Below are positions 1 through 6,616 of a DNA stretch of 33,841 bases, piece by piece. The notes beneath the pieces are model-generated. The model was not told the origin of the DNA. It did no database searches and saw only the letters and a list, made by a program, of their open reading frames with translations. Source of the stretch: an uncultured Lachnospiraceae bacterium (GTDB lineage: Bacteria > Bacillota > Clostridia > Lachnospirales > Lachnospiraceae). The position numbers were made by a program, and so were the translations under genes. Position 1 is the stretch's first letter. Each line of letters opens with the position of its first letter. The stretch lies in the NCBI GenBank assembly GCA_946544235.1, contig CAMNMC010000068.1, positions 1 through 33,841 of the forward strand, in the 5' to 3' direction.

Positions 1-87
1 GTATTTATCAGGAGCGGAGAGAATATTTCGCTGGAAGATAAAGTAGTTTTGATCGTGGATGAATCGCTTAAAGAATATATATTCTGA
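1..87 (+). CDS. 3' end of an unidentified gene
   Basis: The first base opens a reading frame of 28 codons ending in TGA at 85-87. The C-terminal peptide includes SLEDKVVLIVDESLKEYIF. The other two plus frames close earlier. The tail is too short to assign a family, and the rest of the gene lies outside the window. The next gene has its own promoter, so this one probably belongs to a separate transcription unit. No hairpin terminator is obvious in the 30 bases after the stop. Confidence 0.4.
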   Translation, partial: VFIRSGENISLEDKVVLIVDESLKEYIF

Positions 88-114
88 TCGGAAATGTATT
101 TAAAATAATTTGTA

Positions 115-143
115 TTGACAAATGTAAGCGCTTACATTACACT
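115..143 (+). promoter_or_regulatory. Promoter of the polyferredoxin-nifJ operon
   Basis: A consensus -35 TTGACA lies at 115-120 and a -10 TACACT at 138-143, separated by 17 bases. The spacer is filled almost exactly by the 18-bp palindromic operator at 121-138, so a bound regulator would block RNA polymerase directly. A 9-bp direct repeat ACATTACAC occurs at 134-142 and 145-153. The implied 5' leader is about 120 bases. Confidence 0.8.
121..138. promoter_or_regulatory. LacI-type operator, copy 1 (perfect 18-bp palindrome)
   Basis: AATGTAAGCGCTTACATT is a perfect palindrome with the central CG typical of LacI/GalR-family operators. The same 18 bases occur at 9913-9930 and 22660-22677. The core also fits the CcpA cre consensus TGWAANCGNTNWCA, so sequence alone cannot separate control by CcpA from control by the LacI-family protein encoded at 8871-9869. 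Confidence 0.85.
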
Positions 144-269
144 AACATTACACTTGAATTATATTCATAGAGTTTATGATTTTTGAAACTGCAGGCTCTG
201 TGGATAAAAAAAGGGAGTATAACTAATCCTTACAACGGGGTTATGTAATCAGAGACAAGGAGATGGCAT

Positions 270-1484
270 ATGAAAGAAAAAAATCAGGCAGTTTTATCTG
301 ATATGGTTGCTTTTGTTGCCTGTGCTGGATGCGCGGCCGGCAAAGCAAGATTTCAGGACAAATGCAGCAGCTGCCGGGAGGCAGTTGAAGCCGGTTTTAT
401 CAGAGGCGAGTGTAAGAGTGGATGTGTGGGCGTAGGCTCATGCGTACCTGTATGTAAGCAGGGCGCCATCAGCATTCAGGACGGAAAGATAGTGATCGAC
501 CGTGAGAAATGTAATGGCTGCGGAGACTGTGCAGCTGAGAATGTTTGTCCACAGAGACTTATAAAGATGATCCCAAGAAAGGCTACGAACTTTATCCCAT
601 GTTCTTCTACAGAAGAAGAGGAGAGCGTAGTAAGGGCAACCTGCGGTTATGGATGCATTGCCTGCGGTGAATGCGAGCGTTCATGCCCTAAGGGCGCGGT
701 TTCGATAGTAAATAATCATGCGGTTATAGATTATGATAAATGTGTCGGCTGTGAGGCCTGCACTATAAAGTGCAAGAAGAAGATCATCGTGGATACACTC
801 CATGATCTGACAAAGCTTAAGGAAAAGGTTGCATTTGTAAAGTGTTCCGGCGGTTCAAGAACTTCGGCTGTATTTGAAGGCATGGGCATCAATAAGTGTT
901 CTGACGCAGTGAAGCAGGATGCGAAGGCTCTTGGTATCTGTACCACGGGCTGCTGCGGACAGGGAGACTGTACTGCAGTCTGCCGGTTCGGCGCTATTTC
1001 CGTTGTGAACGGAACGGCTGTTGTGGATCCTGAGAAGTGTGTTGGCTGCAGGGACTGTACTTTTGCATGTCCTAGAAATCTTATAACCATGGTTCCTTAT
1101 CAGGGCATGAAGCTGGTTCCATGCTCATCAACAGATGATTATGAGGATAAGCTTAAGGTCTGTGATTCAGCATGCATCGGCTGTGAGGACTGCGTAAATA
1201 ACTGTCCGAACGGTGCGATCTACATGGAAGAGAAACATGCGGTGGTAGATCCTTCTCTTTGCGAGAACTGCAAGATGTGCCAGTATGTTTGTATGAGAAA
1301 TGTTATTAAGGAACAGAAGGTTCCGGATTATATATATCTGCAGAGAGCAGCGCTCGCCAATGATGCGCTGGACGATAAGCCTGCGTGCTGTGACGGCCAG
1401 GCAAATAAAGCAGCAGACGAGAAGCCTGCGTGCTGTGACGGCCAGGCAAATAAAGCAGTAGACAAGATGGGAGGGGATCAGTAA
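270..1484 (+). CDS. Polyferredoxin with two tandem RnfB-like ferredoxin modules
   Basis: This 404-residue Cys-rich protein is probably a soluble electron carrier. No signal peptide or membrane segment is visible. It consists of two homologous halves (about residues 13-175 and 188-348). Each follows the order of the ferredoxin part of RnfB: a Cys-poor FV-C start, a GC-GxGxC-CxxGAI block, a CxxCxxC block, a PCSST segment, a GCIxCxxC block and a final VIDYDKC/VVDPSLC CxxCxxC block. Candidate [4Fe-4S] sites fall at about C48-62, C81-93, C125-139, C158-168, C224-238, C257-267, C298-312 and C331-341. The RnfB membrane anchor is absent. Two 15-residue repeats with a Cys-Cys pair follow at about 369-398. 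AAGGAG lies 7 bases before the ATG. The stop overlaps the nifJ start by one base (TAATG), implying coupled translation and a role as partner of pyruvate:ferredoxin oxidoreductase. The partner role is inferred. Confidence 0.8.
   Translation: MKEKNQAVLSDMVAFVACAGCAAGKARFQDKCSSCREAVEAGFIRGECKSGCVGVGSCVPVCKQGAISIQDGKIVIDREKCNGCGDCAAENVCPQRLIKMIPRKATNFIPCSSTEEEESVVRATCGYGCIACGECERSCPKGAVSIVNNHAVIDYDKCVGCEACTIKCKKKIIVDTLHDLTKLKEKVAFVKCSGGSRTSAVFEGMGINKCSDAVKQDAKALGICTTGCCGQGDCTAVCRFGAISVVNGTAVVDPEKCVGCRDCTFACPRNLITMVPYQGMKLVPCSSTDDYEDKLKVCDSACIGCEDCVNNCPNGAIYMEEKHAVVDPSLCENCKMCQYVCMRNVIKEQKVPDYIYLQRAALANDALDDKPACCDGQANKAADEKPACCDGQANKAVDKMGGDQ
1374..1463 (+). repeat. Two 45-bp in-frame tandem repeats
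   Basis: Units at 1374-1418 and 1419-1463 are nearly identical. Each encodes a 15-residue (D/E)KPACCDGQANKA(A/V)D unit at the C-terminus of the polyferredoxin. Near identity suggests recent duplication. The vicinal Cys pair in each unit is unlike the CxxCxxC cluster motifs of the main body. Confidence 0.9.
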
Positions 1485-4400
1485 TGCGTACAAGAAAGAC
1501 TATGGATGGAAATACAGCTGCAGCACATGTGGCATATGCATTTTCAGAGGTTTCAGCCATATATCCGATCACACCATCCTCACCTATGGCAGAAAGTATG
1601 GACGAATGGGCTGCTGCCGGACGTAAGAACCTTTTTGGTGAGAAGGTAAATATCATCGAAATGGAATCCGAAGGCGGAGCTGCCGGAGCAGTACATGGTT
1701 CGATCACGGCCGGTGCGTATACGACTACATTTACAGCTTCCCAGGGACTTCTTCTGATGATCCCGAACATGTATAAGCTGGCAGGAGAACAGACTCCGAC
1801 AGTATTTCATGTTGCTGCCAGAGCTCTGGCGACACATGCACTTTCAATATTTGGCGACCATTCCGATGTAATGAGCTGCCGTCAGACCGGCTTTGCCATG
1901 CTCTGCTCTAACAATGTTCAGCAGGTTATGGATCTTGGCGCAGTTGCTCATCTTGCGACAATCGCAGGAAAGCTGCCTATGATGCATTTCTTTGACGGTT
2001 TCAGAACATCTCATGAATATCAGAAGATCGAGGTCTGGGATTATGAGGATCTCAGAGAGATGGTGGACTGGGATGCAGTTAAGCGCTTCCGTGAGAAGGC
2101 ACTGAATCCTGAGCATCCTCATCTTTTGGGTTCGGCAGAACAGCCGGAGACCTTCTTCCAGCATCGTGAGGCCTGCAATACAGCCTATCTCGAGACTGTG
2201 GAGACCATCGCTAAATACATGGAAATGGTTAACAGCAGGATCGGTACGGATTATAAGCCGTTTAATTATTATGGTGCAGCTGATGCAACTGAGATCCTTG
2301 TAGCTATGGGCTCAGTTTGTGACGCTGCAGAAGAAGTAGTTGATTATCTTAACGCACAGGGACGTAAGGTTGGTATCGTTGAGGTTCATCTTTACAGACC
2401 ATTCTCAGCTGAGTACCTGACAAAGGTTATACCTGAGACCGTTAAGAAGATAGCTGTTCTTGACAGGACAAAGGAGCCGGGAAGCCCGGGAGAACCACTG
2501 TTCCTGGATGTATGCAGTGCCCTTCGCGGAACTCCGTGGAAGGATTGCCTGATTGTCGGAGGACGTTACGGACTCGGTTCCAAGGATGTTCAGCCGGGAG
2601 ATATTCAGGCTGCATTTGAAAATCTGTGGAGTGAGTCTCCTAAGAGAGAGTTCACTCTTTCAATAAATGATGATGTGACATATCTTTCACTACCTGTTAC
2701 TTCAAATCCTGATGTAGCAGCAAAGGATACTGTTGCATGTAAGTTCTGGGGACTCGGTGCAGACGGTACTGTAGGTGCTAACAAAAACTCCGTAAAGATC
2801 ATAGGTGACCATACGGACAAATACGTTCAGGCGTATTTCCAGTATGATTCCAAGAAGTCCGGCGGTGTGACAATATCACATCTTCGTTTCGGAGACAGCC
2901 CTATCAAGTCAACATACTATGTAAAGCAGGCGGATTTTGTTGCGTGCCATAACTCTGCATATCTCACAAAATATGAGATGGTGCAGGATGTAAAACCGGG
3001 CGGGGCATTTCTTCTTAACTGTACCTGGACTGATGAGGAGCTTGAGGAGCATATTCCTGCAGCGGTTAAGAAATATATAGCTGAAAATAACATCAGATTC
3101 TATACCTGCGATGCGGTTGATATCGCCAAGAAGGTAGGACTCGGTGCAAGACGTACCAATACGGTACTTCAGGCAGCTTACTTCCATATAGCACAGATAA
3201 TTGATATCGATAAAGCTGTCGGCTATATGAAGGATGCAATCGTTAAGACCTATTCAAAGAAGGGTCAGAATATAGTTGATATGAACTGTGCGGCTGTTGA
3301 CGGCGGTGTGGAAAGTGTTCATGAGGTTAAGGTTCCTGAACATTGGAAGAATGTTGCTGACGATCCGGCTCCTGAGAGATTAGTGGGCCGTGATAAGATG
3401 CATACGGATTATCTGAACAATATACTTGTGCCTACAAATACACTTACCGGTGATAATTGTCCTGTTTCCGTATTTATGGATACTGCAAACGGTGTTCTTC
3501 CGTCAGGTACGGCAATGTATGAAAAACGTGGTATCGCTGCGGATCTTCCACACTGGTGCTCAGGTAACTGTATGCAGTGTAATATGTGCGCATATGTATG
3601 TCCTCACGGTGTTGTAAGACCATTCGTACTGACTGCCGAGGAGGCTAAGGACTATCCGGATGCTGTGCCTATGAAGGGTACAAAGGATAAGTATTTTGTA
3701 CTTGGCTTCTCTGCAAAGGATTGTACAGGCTGCGGTTCCTGCGCTGAGGTCTGCCCGGCTCGTAAGAAAGCGCTCGAGATGAAGGCTATGGATTCAGAAT
3801 TCATGGAGAGAGAGCAGGCTAAATATGACAAGCTCTTCGCTACAGTTCATAATGAAGACAGACAGGTACCATTTGATAAGAATACAGTTAAGGGTTCACA
3901 GTTTACACAGCCGCTCATGGAATTCTCCGGAGCATGTCCGGGCTGCGGCGAATCACCTTACGCAAAGCTTGTAACACAGCTTTTCGGTGACAGGATGATC
4001 GTAGCAAATGCAACCGGCTGCTCAATGATCTGGGGCTGTTCGGCACCTTCCACTCCATATACGGTAAATAAGGAAGGACGCGGACCTGCATGGGCAAACT
4101 CTCTCTTCGAGGATAATGCAGAGTTTGGTTACGGTATGGCTACAGCTGTAAATGCAAGAAGAAATGAGCTGAAGACTGCTGTTGAAGCTCTTAAAGATGA
4201 TAATGCGGAAATAACAGCGGCTGCAGATAAGTGGCTCGGCGTCATGAATGACGGAGATAAAGCCAGGGCAGCAGGTGAGGAACTCCTTGAGGCTTGTAAG
4301 GCTCTTGCTGAAACAGATAAGAATGCAGCATATGTCGTTAATAATTCGGATCTTCTGGGCAAGCCGTCAGTATGGCTGTTTGGTGGAGACGGATGGGCTT

Positions 4401-5029
4401 ATGATATCGGCTATGGCGGACTGGATCATGTTCTTGCTTCCGGAGAGAATGTAAACGTACTCGTATTTGATACTGAGGTATATTCAAATACAGGTGGTCA
4501 GTCTTCAAAAGCTACGCCTGTCGGAGCTGTTGCTAAGTTCGCAGCATCCGGTAAGAAGGTTAAGAAGAAGGATCTGGCTCAGATAGCGATGGCTTATGGA
4601 TATATTTACGTGGCACAGATTGCAATGGGTGCAAATCCGGCGCAGACAATTAAAGCTCTCAAAGAAGCTGAGTCTTATGACGGACCATCACTCATTATTG
4701 CATATGCACCATGTATCAACCATGGCGTTAAGGCAGGTATGAATAAGAGCATGCCTGAGATGCGTAATGCTGTTCGTTCAGGTTACTGGAACTTACTCCG
4801 CTATGACCCTCGTCTTGCAGAGAAGGGTCAGAACCCGCTTAGTTTGGACAGCAGTAAGCCGACAGAAAACTATCAGGATTTCCTGATGGGTGAAGTAAGA
4901 TATAATTCACTGAAACTTCGTTTCCCTGAGCAGGCAGAGGCTCTGTTTAAGAAGGGTGAGGAAGCGGCAAGTGAGAGATATGCGGTACTGCACCATATGG
5001 CTATGGATAAGAAAGGGGGTAATGCGTAG
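1484..5029 (+). CDS. nifJ: Pyruvate:ferredoxin (flavodoxin) oxidoreductase
   Basis: This single-chain homodimer-type PFOR (1181 residues, usual length about 1170-1200) converts pyruvate and CoA to acetyl-CoA and CO2 and reduces ferredoxin. Domain I begins with YPITPSSPMAE near residue 26 and MESEGGAAGAVHGS near 60. Two ferredoxin motifs, CMQCNMCAYVCP near 696 and CTGCGSCAEVCP near 748, hold two [4Fe-4S] clusters. The thiamine diphosphate domain has ACPGCGESPYAKL and ATGCSMIWGCSAPSTPY near 815-855 and GGDGWAYDIG near 965, with SNTGGQSSKATP near 1003. It is full length and looks intact. The start overlaps the stop of the polyferredoxin gene, and the end overlaps the next GTG start. Pyruvate is the product of the KDPG aldolase encoded downstream, and the promoter carries the same operator as the kdg operon. 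Confidence 0.97.
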   Translation: MRTRKTMDGNTAAAHVAYAFSEVSAIYPITPSSPMAESMDEWAAAGRKNLFGEKVNIIEMESEGGAAGAVHGSITAGAYTTTFTASQGLLLMIPNMYKLAGEQTPTVFHVAARALATHALSIFGDHSDVMSCRQTGFAMLCSNNVQQVMDLGAVAHLATIAGKLPMMHFFDGFRTSHEYQKIEVWDYEDLREMVDWDAVKRFREKALNPEHPHLLGSAEQPETFFQHREACNTAYLETVETIAKYMEMVNSRIGTDYKPFNYYGAADATEILVAMGSVCDAAEEVVDYLNAQGRKVGIVEVHLYRPFSAEYLTKVIPETVKKIAVLDRTKEPGSPGEPLFLDVCSALRGTPWKDCLIVGGRYGLGSKDVQPGDIQAAFENLWSESPKREFTLSINDDVTYLSLPVTSNPDVAAKDTVACKFWGLGADGTVGANKNSVKIIGDHTDKYVQAYFQYDSKKSGGVTISHLRFGDSPIKSTYYVKQADFVACHNSAYLTKYEMVQDVKPGGAFLLNCTWTDEELEEHIPAAVKKYIAENNIRFYTCDAVDIAKKVGLGARRTNTVLQAAYFHIAQIIDIDKAVGYMKDAIVKTYSKKGQNIVDMNCAAVDGGVESVHEVKVPEHWKNVADDPAPERLVGRDKMHTDYLNNILVPTNTLTGDNCPVSVFMDTANGVLPSGTAMYEKRGIAADLPHWCSGNCMQCNMCAYVCPHGVVRPFVLTAEEAKDYPDAVPMKGTKDKYFVLGFSAKDCTGCGSCAEVCPARKKALEMKAMDSEFMEREQAKYDKLFATVHNEDRQVPFDKNTVKGSQFTQPLMEFSGACPGCGESPYAKLVTQLFGDRMIVANATGCSMIWGCSAPSTPYTVNKEGRGPAWANSLFEDNAEFGYGMATAVNARRNELKTAVEALKDDNAEITAAADKWLGVMNDGDKARAAGEELLEACKALAETDKNAAYVVNNSDLLGKPSVWLFGGDGWAYDIGYGGLDHVLASGENVNVLVFDTEVYSNTGGQSSKATPVGAVAKFAASGKKVKKKDLAQIAMAYGYIYVAQIAMGANPAQTIKALKEAESYDGPSLIIAYAPCINHGVKAGMNKSMPEMRNAVRSGYWNLLRYDPRLAEKGQNPLSLDSSKPTENYQDFLMGEVRYNSLKLRFPEQAEALFKKGEEAASERYAVLHHMAMDKKGGNA

Positions 5030-6393
5030 TGATAAATCTCAGCAGAGAAGGAACTTTGATGCCTGAACAGGATCCTAAGGTTCGTGTAAATAATAATGAC
5101 GAGGTTGCCCTGGGCTATACCGAGGAGATGGCGGTCCGTGAGGCGCTGCGCTGCCTCAAATGCCGTGAGCATCCGTGTATGACATCAGGCTGCCCTATCC
5201 ATAACAATATACCTGCATTTATAGAGAAGATAACGGAGGGAGCTTTCGAGGAGGCTTATCAGATCCTTTCGGAGACTACAGCACTTCCTGCAGTATGCGG
5301 AAGAGTATGCCCACAGTATCTTCAGTGTGAAGGAAAATGTGTCCGTGGTGACAAGGGAAGTCCGGTTGCTATCGGTGCACTGGAAAGATTTGTGGCTGAC
5401 TGGCACAGACATAATACTGTAGAAGAAGCATCTGCAGCTTCAGAATCAGAGAAGAAGCAGAAAAAAGTTGCTGTTATCGGCTCCGGTCCTGCAGGTATCG
5501 CATGTGCCGGAAAGCTGGCTGATAAGGGCTATGCTGTTATTATATTTGAAAAAGAGAAGAAGGCCGGCGGCGTACTGAGCTATGGTATTCCTGAGTTCCG
5601 ACTGCCTAGGGAGATAGTTGATACTGAGCTTGAGAAGCTTCAGAAAACAGGCGTAGTTATAAATACAGAAAAGGAACTTGGCAGGGATATCGGCATTGAT
5701 TCCATCATGGAGCAGGGCTTCGATGCTGTATTTATCGGAAACGGTGCCGGAAAGTCTATCCGTCTCGGAATTCCGGGACAGGAGCTTAAGGGCGTTCTGC
5801 CTGCATCAGGTTTCTTGTATGATGCAAATATCAGAAAAGAGTATCCGAAGGCTGAAAAGATAGCAGTCATCGGCGGCGGAAATGTAGCTATGGATGCGTG
5901 CCGTGCAGCGGCTCGTGTACCGGGCGTGCAGAAGGTTTATGTGGTTTACAGACGTTCCATGGCAGAGATGCCTTCAGATCCGAAGGAGCTTCGCGAGGCT
6001 GTGGCTGAAGGAATTGAGTTCATCTACCTTACCGGACCTGTAGAGGTTGTGGGAGATGGTGAAAAGGCAGTGGGCCTGAAGTGCCAGAAGATGGAGCTTG
6101 CCGAGCCTGATGCATCCGGAAGAAGAAAGCCTGTTCCAATCCCTGGTTCAGAGTTCGTTCTTGAAGTAGACTGCATCATTGAGGCTATTGGAAGTGAGAG
6201 TGACAATGACGGTTTTGGTGATCTTGAGAAGAGCTCTCGCGGCTATATCACGACAGATCCTGACACATTTGCAACATCACGTCCGGGTGTTTTTGCCGGC
6301 GGCGATACTGTGACCGGTCCTAAGACCGTTATCGCGGCTATGGGTGCCGGAATAAAGGCGGCTGAGTCGATAGCAGAATATCTGGAGAAATAA
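5029..6393 (+). CDS. GltD-like NADPH-dependent FAD/Fe-S oxidoreductase
   Basis: This 454-residue flavoprotein is related to the glutamate synthase small subunit and to NfnB. The N-terminal region carries Cys motifs CLKC-x5-C-x3-GCP (about residues 42-56) and CGRVCPQ-x4-C-x3-C (about 86-102) for [4Fe-4S] clusters. An FAD-binding Rossmann fold starts at VIGSGPAG near 148, an NADPH fold at VIGGGNVAMD near 280, and FAGGDTVTGP lies near 421. I chose the GTG at 5029 because MxNLSxExxxMPEQDPxVR matches the usual N-terminus of the family and GGGGG lies 9 bases upstream. An ATG at 5059 with its own AAGGA is the alternative. The GTG overlaps the nifJ stop by one base. No large GltB-type subunit is present, so transfer of electrons between ferredoxin and NADP(H) is a reasonable but unproven role. 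Confidence 0.85.
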   Translation: MINLSREGTLMPEQDPKVRVNNNDEVALGYTEEMAVREALRCLKCREHPCMTSGCPIHNNIPAFIEKITEGAFEEAYQILSETTALPAVCGRVCPQYLQCEGKCVRGDKGSPVAIGALERFVADWHRHNTVEEASAASESEKKQKKVAVIGSGPAGIACAGKLADKGYAVIIFEKEKKAGGVLSYGIPEFRLPREIVDTELEKLQKTGVVINTEKELGRDIGIDSIMEQGFDAVFIGNGAGKSIRLGIPGQELKGVLPASGFLYDANIRKEYPKAEKIAVIGGGNVAMDACRAAARVPGVQKVYVVYRRSMAEMPSDPKELREAVAEGIEFIYLTGPVEVVGDGEKAVGLKCQKMELAEPDASGRRKPVPIPGSEFVLEVDCIIEAIGSESDNDGFGDLEKSSRGYITTDPDTFATSRPGVFAGGDTVTGPKTVIAAMGAGIKAAESIAEYLEK

Positions 6394-6398
6394 TGAGC

Positions 6399-6433
6399 AT
6401 ACCGGTTGTATTGAAAAATATGACCGGTATTTT
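6399..6433 (+). terminator. Probable rho-independent terminator after the PFOR operon
   Basis: ATACCGGT at 6399-6406 pairs with ACCGGTAT at 6423-6430 (8 bp, 16-base loop), followed by a short T run. It starts 6 bases after the stop of the GltD-like gene. The long loop and short T run keep confidence moderate. Confidence 0.55.
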
Positions 6434-6537
6434 GCTACCCGGAAGACGAGCTGCTGGAAAGAGGCGGAAAGTTGTGATATTATGGGTAGGACGAATAAAT
6501 GCTAAATGATTAATTTGAAAGAGATTGATACAAAAAG

Positions 6538-6575
6538 AATAATACAAAGGAATAATACAAAGAAATAATACAAAG
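6538..6575 (+). repeat. AT-rich 13-bp tandem repeat in the leader of the serine hydrolase gene
   Basis: AATAATACAAAG occurs at 6538-6549, 6551-6562 and 6564-6575, a 13-base period. A decayed continuation runs toward the ribosome binding site AAGGAG at 6601-6606. The unit is not a multiple of three and lies outside coding sequence. Variation in copy number could alter promoter or leader spacing, though no length variation can be seen in one sequence. Confidence 0.75.
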
Positions 6576-6616
6576 ATTAATATAAAAAGATAATGTGATA
6601 AAGGAGTCATGCAAGG

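Noticed and set aside
731-1090. Minus-strand open frame of 119 codons inside the polyferredoxin gene
   Set aside because: It is fully antisense to a gene with strong motifs, has no ribosome binding site and encodes no recognisable domain.
1374-1463. Repeat pair as a possible CRISPR remnant
   Set aside because: The two units are directly adjacent with no spacer and are in-frame coding sequence.
1306-1770. Minus-strand open frame of 154 codons across the polyferredoxin/nifJ junction
   Set aside because: Its repeated peptide (LLLYLPGRHSTQA) is only the antisense reading of the 45-bp tandem repeat; both overlapped genes are real.
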